From NCBI RefSeq assembly GCF_020921035.1, contig NC_063156.1, positions 27,886,283 to 27,950,282 on the forward strand: a stretch of DNA of 64,000 bases, given 5' to 3'. This DNA is from Rhodamnia argentea. Its lineage: Eukaryota > Streptophyta > Magnoliopsida > Myrtales > Myrtaceae. A program made the position numbers and the translations under genes. Shown one piece after another: positions 24,101 to 34,374 of this stretch (position 1 is the first letter of the stretch; each line of letters begins with the position of its first letter). The notes below the pieces were generated by a model. It saw only the letters and a list, made by a program, of their open reading frames with translations. It did no database searches and was not told where the DNA came from.

Positions 24101-24313
24101 AATACTATCTTCTATGTGTTCTAACTCTGGTTCGTTTTCGTAATCTATCTCTCTTATTCTAATATTACCCTCTTTATCATAATATAGCTCTTCATCTGAG
24201 TTGATTTCTTTGTTTCTTATAAGTTCGTCTTCTATTTCCATCAACTGTCTAGGGGTCAAGTCCTTCATTCCTAGTTCTTTCGGGTGCCAGATTCTATCTT
24301 CTTCTACATTCAT
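24098..24313 (-). pseudogene. caulimovirid acidic linker region
   Basis: A short acidic open piece (many Glu and Asp) between the movement and coat regions, in the movement-protein frame. Such acidic spacers are usual before the coat protein in caulimovirid polyproteins. Stops bound it on both sides. Confidence 0.5.
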
Positions 24314-24445
24314 TGATTCTATATTTTCCTCTCTTGTTTCTTCTTGTAAGCTGGTGTCTGTTTCTGTTTCATAAATTTCTCATGCTTGCCTATGTCCATA
24401 ATTTCCAAATCTGATTTTTATTTTGTTATCTAAATCTTTATAAAT

Positions 24446-24928
24446 TTATCCCTCTTGTGAGGTTATTACCCTTTTTCCTTTATCTTCTTTAAATTTATCT
24501 AGATCCCATTCTAATCCTGCTAAGTCATGAGAATCAACAAAGCTATGTGGTTTTAACATATTAAGTCCTCTGCTTCCCATTAAATCTACTAAACTTTGAG
24601 TTTCTATCTTGTAATTTGTATTACTGTTGTTCATACATTTCCCTAAATATCCTATGCAAACTAATAAATTTTTTCCCTGAGAATTCTCATAACCTTTGGT
24701 CTGGATTCCTACCATGATATTCTTACTGAATTCTTGTAGATCTAAAGGAAATCCTGGACTGCAATAAAATAATCCTACATTTTCACTCACATCTACTTCT
24801 GTCATTGCTGTAGTACCTCTTTGCATATCTGTCCACCTATTGTCATATGTGGTTACTAATACCTTTGTTCCGAGCTGCTTTTTTGCTAATCCTTTGATTC
24901 CTATAATAATTAATCCTGCATGGATCAA
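24446..24928 (-). pseudogene. caulimovirid movement protein (30K) region
   Basis: 160 residues with features typical of caulimovirid movement proteins: a basic start with GTKVLV, then DNRW, TEVDVS and GIQTKGYE, and a later GYLGK. These recall the badnavirus-type 30K domain that targets plasmodesmata. The frame ends at a stop near 24446. An upstream frameshift separates it from the N-terminal pieces. Confidence 0.75.
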
Positions 24929-25107
24929 CCTATAATTTTTTTCTTATAACTTTTTTCTTGATTCTCTTTTTACAATTTCTATACTTACCGATTCTCCTTC
25001 ACAACATTTAATTTTTTTTCCTCTCTGTAATTCTTATGCAATCCTGTCTTTTTTAAAAATCTTCCTTTTTTATATAACCTTTTTGGTCTTAACAATTCTA
25101 GTTGTTC

Positions 25108-25620
25108 TCACCTAAATATTTCTACGTCTCTTTCAATATCTATTAACTCGCATAACCGTAATGTATCTCTATTATCTGTACTTCTCCTGTGTCCAATTAA
25201 TCTTCCTAATGGTCCTAAATTATCTGAAATTTCATCTCTTAAGGTCCTACTTGTTCCTGTAAAAGGCAAAGTAGTTGTCCTGGTTCTTGAGGTATTATCC
25301 ATATTTGTATGGTCTTTAAATGCTAAAAAACTATTAGATAAGTTAGGTTTACATTTTCTTTCTACCACTGGTAATTTTCTATTAACTTTTTCTATTAATT
25401 TATCTACGTCATTCGTACTATTTTCTGGGTTTTCTAATGCTAAAATTCATTAGTTCAAACTTTCTAATTTCTTATGTAAATCTGTTAATAAGAATATAAT
25501 TGTATTATTTTGTGCTATCAATACCTTGCCTTGTTTAGAGGGTATTATTTCTGTCTTGTTAACTCCTTCTATATATGGGGTTTGTATATCTGTGAATTGT
25601 TTGGCCTTAGCATAAAGCAC
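25108..25620 (-). pseudogene. caulimovirid N-terminal region, broken
   Basis: An open piece at 25108-25368, and beyond it a broken coding-like stretch to about 25620 with a phrase like LIAQNNTIIFLL. Its AT content and strand match the viral remnant. It is in a different frame from the movement region. I cannot assign a precise function. Confidence 0.5.
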
Positions 25621-25785
25621 TCGTTAATTAGAAAATCATAAGGTCATAAATAATGACGATCTTGTTAGATCGTCAAGGTAGCGACTCCCTTAATTTTATA
25701 CTTCTCAAAGATTAAGTATTGCACTTAAAGTTCCTCCAATAGGTAAAGCGAACAATAGAAGTTAAAATTTTATGGCAGGCTAAAT

Positions 25786-25975
25786 ACCCAAAAAGCTCCC
25801 AAACTTTAGCATCTGTCCCAATTATATCCAATTTTTTTTATTTCATAAAGAAATTCTCAACTTTTACTTTTGCATAATACCCAAAGAAATCTTAACTTTA
25901 GCATATGTCTCAATTATATCCAAAACTTCTTTTTGTCTCATAAAACACCAAACTTCTGCTTTTGTTCTAATTCTA
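25786..25975. repeat. two-copy imperfect tandem repeat, about 93 bp
   Basis: The segment starting ACCCAAA at 25786 recurs at 25879 with the same series of phrases (ctttagcat, caattatatcc, ttttgc). Identity is moderate. It lies just outside the viral remnant. Confidence 0.65.
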
Positions 25976-26584
25976 CCACAGTTAGCCTTTCGTTCATAAT
26001 CATCATTAATTAATCATGCGTGGCATGTTCACATGGTTAATAAATGCTAAAGTGTGGGATTTTTTTGGGTTGTAGGCCTTTTATGTCATATGGATTCAAA
26101 AAGATGATTTGATGAATATTTTTATTCTAAAATAAAACATCAAGAAAATTATTACAGTAAAATTACGACCAAATGGTTGTGGAAAAGAATGTATTGAAAT
26201 ATGACCATTACTATAGAGAGCTAAATTTAAGCACGGTAATGTCCGAATTACTTAAGTAGACCGACCTGAATATGATGTACGATTAATTGCGTAAAAAATA
26301 AGGAAAATTTAAAATTAGTCTGTAATTCGATCTCGGTCGAGTCGAATCTCTGGCATGAAATTTCCTATTTGTTTGGCTGTAAAAGGGTGTTGGAAATGGA
26401 AGTAAAATTGATTCTCGACGAAAGGAACAAAAAAAAAAAAATATGAAAGGAAATTGATTTAAATTAGAGGAAAGTATTGTCCTGGGACCCACACGTTTAT
26501 TTTCCTTCGGAATTGGAAGGAATTGCGTTTCTTGCGGCTTTCTTCCATTATCGCCCCTCGCTTTTATTCGAATCTAGACAAGAT

Positions 26585-26850
26585 AAAAAAAACATATTTA
26601 AGCAAAGCTTCGTTTCTTTCGTGAAAAATAAATATTTTTAAAAATATTTTACAAAGATTGACCACTTGTATCTCTTTAAAATAATTAGCCAATAAAATAT
26701 ATTTCTCTTTTTTACAACAATTTATATCTAAATATTTTCGAAGACGATAAAAACATATATCATCCGTTCATTTTTGTAAGCAATAAAAATAATTGTTTCG
26801 GGAAAATAATTTCCAAATAGTATTTTTCCGTGAACTAAACCGAGTCTAAA
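26585..26850. repeat. AT-rich dispersed repeat
   Basis: Shares phrases such as 'gcttcgtttctttcgtgaaaa' and 'ccgtgaactaaaccgagtc' in opposite orientation at its two ends, so it looks like a foldback. Related segments are at 17345, 20560, 29165 and 37255. Confidence 0.45.
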
Positions 26851-27387
26851 CTTCACTCATTCTATTTCCCTCATTTCCCTTTGGTAAGTATTCAAATGAC
26901 ACAAGGTAATTTAAAATTTAAATTTCGATCTTTTTCCACTCAATTTGTTTTCTTAACCAAATTTTAAACCTAACATGTCTTTCCGTAGGGGATCGGCAGG
27001 ATAGGGTAGGAAGGGATACACCTTTGCTTGACTATGTAATTGACTGATACATCGGAAAATGAGGATTTGCCCGATGAAGTCGCTGCAGCTTGAAGTTATG
27101 ACTACACTTTTTTCGAGCATAGTCCGACATTCACTTTTAATATACTTGATAAATCGTAGTTTAGAGGAAAGCGATTTTCATCAGCATGATATTATAATGT
27201 GCAGTTTCACGATGTTGCTCCGTAGTTAAATGCAAAAAAAAAAAAAAAATTCGTGACCTATTAAGTTTCATAGTGTAGAATGCCAGGTTTTTTTTTGTCA
27301 AAGTAAAAATGCCAATTAATTCACATACTTTATCGTAAAAAAAAAGACCCATTGATCAATTAAAGATAAATTTTTTGGGGACAAATG

Positions 27388-27640
27388 TGTTGAAAGTCCT
27401 AAATTTTATCATGAAAGTGTAATTAAATCTTATAAATTTCAAAAAATATAAATTTGTCATGAAAGTGCACTTTTTGAAAGTTTTAGGACTCAATTGTACT
27501 TTTTTGATAAGTTTTAAGATTTGATTGCACCTTTTAAAAGTTTTAGGACCTAATTATACTTTCTTGACAAGTTTTAGGATTAAATTTTATTTTTTTTAAG
27601 ATTTTAAAATTCAATTACACTTTCATAATAAGTTTTAAAA
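27388..27640. repeat. minisatellite, 60-bp period built of 30-bp halves
   Basis: The phrase AGTTTTAGGA, followed by c/ttcaattgtact, recurs about every 30 bases. The match is best at 60 bases (27480, 27540, 27600). The units are diverged. The array ends just before the TATA box of the PDF1-like gene. Confidence 0.75.
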
Positions 27641-27647
27641 CTTCGTT

Positions 27648-27657
27648 TATATATAAA
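27648..27657 (+). promoter_or_regulatory. probable TATA box of the PDF1-like gene
   Basis: TATATATAAA lies about 340 bases before the start codon at 27999, after the minisatellite. The intervening leader has CT-rich tracts, including one at about 27846-27885. Confidence 0.45.
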
Positions 27658-27998
27658 AGACGGGGCGGGGGGGGGGAAAGCGAGGGGCAATTCAGTCCAA
27701 GAAAGAAGTCTCCCACTGACCACTGTCTCGTCGCGAGAAACGTTGGGGTCGTCTCTCTCCCCCAAATTTAAAAATGGAGAAAGAGGAAAGGATATCTCCG
27801 CCTGTCTCGTCTCTCAAGGAGGAACCGACGAGACCTGACTCTGAGATCTCCTTTCTCTCTCTGTCTCTGTCTCTCTCTCTCTCGTCCTCACTCAGATCCC
27901 CAATGGGAGAAGATGACAGAGAAGACAAGATGAGAGCTTGAGACACAAAACACCCGCACACATTCACGTTCTCTGCAGCAAGAAGAAAATCGCAGAAC

Positions 27999-28171
27999 AT
28001 GGGAATGGCTCGTTCTCTAGTTGGCCGCACTCTCGCGGTGGCGCTCCCGCTCCTCTTCCTTCTCTCCATCACCGCCTTATCTTCCGCCACACCACCACCC
28101 TCTCGCGCCCGAAAGCTCGGGTTTTTCTACACCCGCACCAGAGGACGATGCACTCCTCAGTAACCCCATAC

Positions 28172-28202
<31 letters not shown>

Positions 28203-28624
28203 GACTTAGTCGGGGCCGAATCGACGCGCTGCCTCCGGGGGCTGACTCGGGTTTGTTGTTTCTATTTTATTTTATTTTTTGATTTTTGCGCAGGTACTGG
28301 AGCAGTGGGCGAGAGAAGTGGCCGAGGATGGTGCCGAGGAAATCGACGGTGTCGAGGGCGTTCGGGTCGAGGGCGATCGCGGAGCGTTACGGCGGCGATC
28401 TGACGGTGTGGGAATCGACGGCCGGGGTGGTCGTCGGCGGGGGTGACGCGTACGGCAGGCTGGTGAAGCAGGCGAGCGCGGCCCTTCTCAACTCGTACGC
28501 CAGGAAAGGTTTCACCTACTCGGCTTGGGAAGTCAAGACTCTGCTCATCCAGGCCTTGGCCTCGCCGCGAGCCGCCGCCGATCAGGCCGGCCAGTTCGCC
28601 GTCGCCAATGAAGCTTGTAATTAA
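27999..28624 (+). CDS. secreted PDF1-like small protein
   Basis: Two exons, 27999-28159 and 28294-28624, with the intron inside a Gln codon, give 163 residues. The start MGMARSLVGRTLAVALPLLFLLS is followed by an Ala-rich stretch, a clear signal peptide, so the product should enter the secretory pathway. The mature part has CTPQYWSSGREKWPRMVP and ends with LLNSYARKGFTYSAWEVK and a FAVANEACN-like tail. This resembles the C-terminal domain of PROTODERMAL FACTOR 1 and related plant secreted proteins, without the Pro-rich repeat of PDF1 itself. Biochemical role is unknown; epidermal or wall association is inference from PDF1. The intron begins with a CT repeat. Confidence 0.8.
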
Positions 28625-29660
28625 CAAATCCTTTCTCTTTTTTCTTTTTCTCTCTATAGAGATTTGATTAACCGTAGCCGTAGGTACAGAAATTATTTGC
28701 CAAATCAGCATGTGAAAGTGACATTATCGTTCTTCATTTCACGTTGAACAAGACCAGAATCATCCAACTATAGGACAGCTGGTCCGCTGTTTCGTTACGT
28801 CTACTTTAACCAAGTGGTTCTGTAATTGAATGACGTGTCTCAGTGCGCGTGTAAATTTTAGGGGTTTTAACTTTTTAACCAGCAGAGGGGTCACGCGATA
28901 TCACGTGATGTCGCCCGACATATCCACAGTGAGAAAATCTGAGGGTCACGTGACTTGTCCCCATGTTTTTCATTGCTTTTCCTGGGCCCACTGACACGAT
29001 CAGATCAGCCGGTGGGAGGCCCGATCAGATAGAGCCCGTTGCAGGCTGAGCTCATTCTCAACAAAAATAGAATAAACAAAATCAAAGGCTCCCAATTGCG
29101 CGTGCTTTCGTAAATCAAAGTGTCAGGATGAGCTCATGTTCAACTGTGTACAAGGTGTTTCGCCAAAAAAAAAAAAATTAGTGATTTGGATAAAATAAAC
29201 GAACAAAAAAATTTATTATCGTTTGTGTAAATTTTTAAAACACAAATTGTTGTTGTGTCGATTATGAAAATATATTTAATTAATTAATAATTTCAAGGAT
29301 ATTTGCGATCATTTTTAGGTAATAAGTTATTTATTTTTCGCGAAATAAACGGAGCCTAAATACTAGTATTATTCACGGTGTTGTTCACACCGGATCATTG
29401 CAACATAATCAACTCGAGTGCAGTAAACTTAGAAGAAGAGACTGCATTGATATGCTTCTGCTGCTCTCTTCTCCCAAAAGAAAGAAAGAAAGTGTAATCC
29501 AAAGGTACTTGTGTCAATTTGATTGGGGAGAGAAACAAAAAAACATTGGTTGTCGGATGGAATAACTCACGACAATTGGTAGAAAGTTTTAACATGAGGG
29601 GGCCAATCGCGGTCGCGGATGAAGAAGCTACAGAGCCGGAAGAACGTCTCTCCTTCGATT
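28625..29660. other. intergenic, no gene seen
   Basis: 3' flank of the PDF1-like gene followed by AT-rich DNA with a dispersed repeat at 29165-29358. No coding signal is recognised until the LRR pseudogene. Confidence 0.5.
29165..29358. repeat. AT-rich dispersed repeat ending 'aaataaacggagcc'
   Basis: Another copy of the AT-rich family. It has a poly-A start and the end phrase 'tatttttcgcgaaataaacggagcc' in slightly varied form at 17575 and 20775. No target duplication could be defined. Confidence 0.45.
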
Positions 29661-29661
29661 T

Positions 29662-31490
29662 TCATTGGTATGTTTCCTCACGTTTTTCAGCATAGCCAGG
29701 AATCACCTCCACATTCAATTTCACGCAAGCATATATTTTGATCTCTTCCGGTCCCTCCAAGCTCGACAGATCAGGCAACTTCTCCAAGGACTCGCACTTC
29801 TCCATCATCAACAGTTCTAGAGATGCTGGCATTTTGCCTTGAATCTCAACCAGACACTCACATTTTTCTATATGGAGTTTCCTTAGTTTCTTTGAATTAC
29901 TCAAATCAGGTAATACCTCCAGACATCCAAGGAAAACAAGTGACAGAGTTTGAAGATACTCCAAACAGTCAAGGCCTTGAATCTCTGTAATTGCAGCCAA
30001 TGTCATAGTGAGTTTCGATAGTTTCTTCAGATTTGATAGGTCTATCGCATGGACCGACATGTAGTTCTGGAGACTCAAGGATGATAGGCTTGCGGGAGGC
30101 CTCGGGAGGTAACGCAGATTCGGGCAACGGAGTTCGAGTGTCTTGAGATGAGAAAGGAGACCAATATCTGCAGATAAGGTAACTACAACTTTAGAGATCA
30201 ACGTCAAAGACTCCAGTTTGCGCAACCTCCCTATCCACCATGGCATCGGATCTTCCACAAGCTTAGGAGTACGACCACCTTCACAAAAGCCCAGGCTCAA
30301 CTCTCTCAAATTGACCAGGTCTGAGAGATTTGGAAGCTTCTTCGTGTGCAGTTTTAACAACTCTAATCTGATAAGACTTTCCGGAAGCCTCCGTACCGCA
30401 TGTATTTGAGCATATGTCAATCTCATGATCCTTAGGGATGAACTTCTGTAGGTGTCGTTTGGTATTTCGACTTGCTAACAACAGTTGAACTCGCCTCGTA
30501 TTGCTTCCGGCTTCTCAATCGTCTGTAAGGAATGTGGTAGTTCTTTGATGCCGCTCCTGGATATATCAAACTCAATTAGCGATTTCAACTTCCCGATTGA
30601 ATCCGGAAGCCTCTCCAACGATAGGTACCCGCTCAGATATAGGTATTCAAGGCTTGCAAGACCTCCGATGGAGAGGGGAAGTTGTGCGATTTCGTTGCAA
30701 CGATGAGCACTGATGATCCTTAAATTCTTCATTCCTTGAATTTCGGGGATATTCTTTATCGGAGTCGAATCAAGTAGGAGTTCTTTCAAAGCCTCGAGTT
30801 CGCCAAGCTCGCCTGGCAGTCTACTAAGTTCCAGACAATAGCGCACATCCAAGGAAACTAGGCACTTCAACTGACCAATAGACTTATCAATTTTCACCAA
30901 GTTCCTACATTCTATCAGTACCAAACGTTCTAAATTTGCATGTGCAGAGAGATTAGGGGTTTTTTGCAAGTAATAGTAGCCAGTCAAATTTAGAACTGTT
31001 AAATTCTTGGCCATCTGCGAAAAGAAAAATCGTGCAAGTCAAATGAGTCTTTCCCTCAAATAGAACGGGGATACTGGTAAATGCCCCCTAGAACAATATT
31101 GTACCTTCATTTGGCTCCACCCCTTCCAAATTTGTGTAATTCCACTCCAAAATAGATCGAGAATAGCAAGACTTGCCAAGTAAAAACTCCCTATGTCAAG
31201 CATTGGAAGGAGATTATTCAGAGGAAGCCAGAGCAACTTTGGAAGGAGAATCGACTTCTCCAGAAAAACATCGGTCGAAAGAACGTTCGGTGAAAATTTG
31301 TGCTAGAAAAGCCTCGCTTGCGCAAAGACATTCTCCATAACTTCACCCATCGGTCTTGCACCCTCAACTTCAAGGAATTTCAGGTTTGGTAGTCTCATGA
31401 AGTCCTTACAGGTAAAACGATGCTGGCGCAGATGGTTAAGCTTGAGACAAAGAGCTTCGACCTCTTCCTTTTCCTGCCAAAAGAAATATA
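29662..31490 (-). pseudogene. LRR region of the disrupted TNL
   Basis: Long open pieces at 30475-31014 and 29662-30474 hold many leucine-rich repeats of the plant cytoplasmic type (for example LERLVLIECRNLVKID). They are in one frame, separated by a single TAG at 30475-30477. Upstream pieces to 31490 (including FMRLPNLKFLEVEG) match the segment that follows the NB-ARC in TNLs. They are in broken frames with probable intron remnants. Confidence 0.8.
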
Positions 31491-31644
31491 AAAAGAAGAT
31501 ACATCTATATGATCAAATCTCTTAGTTAAAGGGACAGAAATTTCTTCTTGTTCCTTATTTTGGAGGTCTGATTATTATCTAGAAGAACTGGAAGTATTAG
31601 TTAGTTCAGTAAGTGAGGATGGTGTCTTGAACCCGAAAGCCATG

Positions 31645-34369
31645 TGTCGCGACCTAAAATTAGGCTAACAGATTATTAGGTTAATTAAATCAACTAACCT
31701 AACTCGGACCCTCCCAAGTCCTACCGAATCGCAACTTAGGTTTATTTATAAGAAAATATTTAATCGGAGCCGCCACTAATCATTTACGGTAGGTTGATTA
31801 GAAACCTATATAAAATAGCGGGAGAACTATTTTATCTCTACGAACCGGAGAGAATGAGTCCGGGGACTTGGTTACGCTAATTGAAAAATTAGCGCCCTTT
31901 CGATACCAATTTCATGAAAATGCCTTTCGATTGATCGATGTGAATTGAGCGATTTTGATTTAAAAAAATGTGGCATGAAGACCATATATTAAGCGCCCAT
32001 AGGATGATATTTTTTTTTTTTTTGGTATTTTCAGCAATAAAAGAAACATTCAAAGCAATCAAAATATAAACAAAAATGCCCATAATATACCTTTAATTTT
32101 CGATTTTTCCGAAAATCCTCTTATTCCCAAAGATCCGGGCTAGAGCGAGATTTTATCCGCTACATCCCCGAGCATTCGAGCCGGTATGCGGATATACGTA
32201 TTGAAAAACAACATCCCTTTCGCCAAATGGCAGAATACGAATTTCTATACTAAATCACCATCCCATTCCACAAGATCGTGGCTAAGGCGTGTGATTTATT
32301 TTTCCGACGGGTTTAGGCACGTAGGGGAGCATATATTATGGGCATGTTTGTTTAAAGATGTGCAAACTTTATAACAATAAAAAAACAAACAACATGACAA
32401 AAATAAAAATAAGTCCATTGAGCTTGAATTTTTTGAAAATTCAAAGAGGGGTGGCTGAAATTGTGAAGTGAGAGCCCACCTTTCCTCATCAAAAATTTTA
32501 GTCAATTTTAATTTGAGAAAATTATCTTTGAGATTGGAAAACTTAATTTTTTTTATAATTCTAGCAAAATAGATAATTATCAAATCTCACATCAAGTCGA
32601 ATATATTCAGATAAAATTGCAAGAGATAAGATAGGACGCATATCGGATAAATATCCCAACCAATTTAACTGTTAATGATAATTATATGAATTAAAAGAGC
32701 TATTAGTTGAGATTCGATACTACTCAATTAAATTTGGATTCCCACACATAACATAGAGATCAAATGAGCAATGGATCAATGCAACTCGGGGCAATAGAAA
32801 ATTACCACAACAAGACTCACCCGTATGTATAGTTCGGCCAAAAGGGGGTGTACGTACCAAGAATTAATCCAAAATTCCGATTCTTCCAAATCTATCCAAC
32901 TTGATAAAAAAAACGATCTTGACTTTCAAGCTCACGAACATCCAGTTAACTTTTAGAACATGTAAGCTAATTCACAAGTTAATCAAGATTAACAATTCCA
33001 CGAGAATTCAATCATCAATTTGAGACGAGTAAAGTTCCATTCTCAAACTTCGAAATTTGCAAGAATATGATGGAACGTGCCGAGGTTCTTGAGCCAAAAC
33101 TCAAGTTAATCTCCTGTAAGCAATCAAGCAAGATTGAATCTAGAACAAAAGTTTTTTCCTTTTATCCACAGAATAAATGATCCAGTATAGGCAATCATCC
33201 CATGATGCACAAGATACGCAAGAACACTCAGTGAAGTATGTAAGTCAACCCATTGAGCAAGCAAATATTCAACATAGAAAATTTTTACCTTGAACCAAAT
33301 ATCGGTTTTGTTAATCGAACTTTGCACGAAACTCGAATATCAAGCTCGAACTTTCGGGTGGATCGGCTAAGGAACGTTGCGCACCTAAGGGGACTTGATG
33401 GAATGAATTCGCAGCAGCCAATTCACTCCTTCGTCGGCACCGAACAGCAGCAGATCGATTGAACAGCGAGCAAATCGAGCGTGAACTTTTTTCCTCAAGA
33501 CTCACGTGTGTTCCACAAGTTTTCTCCCCCTCTCCCTCTATTTCTCACGAGTATTTCTGTGTATGAGCAGAATTTTTTTGCCAACCCCATTGAATGTGTC
33601 AACCTCCTTCTTTTATAAGCATGAGAAGATTGGACCCCAAGACAAAAATTGAATCTTCACGTACGATTCCCTTCCAATTCGGTGCAGTGTAATCCCTCTT
33701 TGAAATATAGTCTTGCCTCTTTAAAAAGAAGAATATACTCTTGCAATTAAAAATCTTACAGATTATATTGTCACCAACCCCCCAAACTTAACAATGTCAA
33801 TCCATGTACATATGAAAAGATAATCTTGATCCCCTTGAATAATAATAAAAAAAAATACTACTAGTCATGGTGGATTTTGGAATCAGCGGAGGACTTTAGA
33901 TGTGAAGTGAAAGTATTGTCCAAGCTACTGGATCCCAAAGATTCTTGCACGAAGGAGACTAAATCTAGCGGAATTTTTCTGAAGGTTCTCTCTTGGTTGA
34001 GTTTATCTTTTCCAAAGTTTTAATATGCTATTAGAGATGCTAAATTCATTAGCTAAGGCATTTAATCTCCAACAATTTTTTTAAGGAATTTAAGTTTTGC
34101 TCAAACATGTACCTCTACTAGCAAAGAAAACGAGCATCTGTCTATAATGAGTCCTTGGTGTCGGTCCGACCTACTCGCATCCATTAGATCCAACCGAGCT
34201 AAAAAAATTCAATTATGCCCATCTATTGCTGATTCGATGCATGATATGAAAACTGAGTTAATTATTTTTGGTAGGAACTAAAGTTTAATTCCTATTTTTT
34301 TATTTTTTTATTTTTATTTTTAAAAAAAATAAATGACTAACAAGATCAGTCAAAATTTAGGTGTCAACA
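31645..34369. mobile_element. 2.7-kb LTR-type insertion in the TNL
   Basis: The segment begins TGTCGCGACCTAAAAT and ends TTTAGGTGTCAACA, a TG...CA pair. A perfect 5-bp duplication CCATG flanks it at 31640-31644 and 34370-34374. No gag or pol frames and no internal second copy of the ends are visible, so it is either a long solo LTR or a noncoding derivative. A TTTTATAAG motif near 33612 could be its TATA box. Short open frames inside are not genes. Confidence 0.8.
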
Positions 34370-34374
34370 CCATG

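Larger units (their letters stand above)
21477..25640 (-). mobile_element. endogenous caulimovirid remnant, no reverse transcriptase
   Basis: Read on the minus strand from 25640 down, this has the gene order of a Caulimoviridae polyprotein: an N-terminal region, a 30K-type movement protein, coat with a CCHC knuckle, a second Cys-rich motif and an aspartic protease. The movement protein separates it from Ty3 retrotransposons. It stops after the protease, so the RT/RNase H end is missing. From the coat region to the protease all pieces share one frame but are cut by several stop codons. A 173-bp duplication shifts the frame in the coat region and another shift lies upstream of the movement protein. 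It is strongly AT-rich. Badnavirus, petuvirus and florendovirus cannot be told apart by eye. Confidence 0.85.
25641..27387. other. intergenic, no gene seen
   Basis: AT-rich DNA upstream of the PDF1-like gene. It holds a two-copy tandem repeat (25786-25975) and an AT-rich dispersed repeat (26585-26850). No protein-like frame is recognised. Confidence 0.5.
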
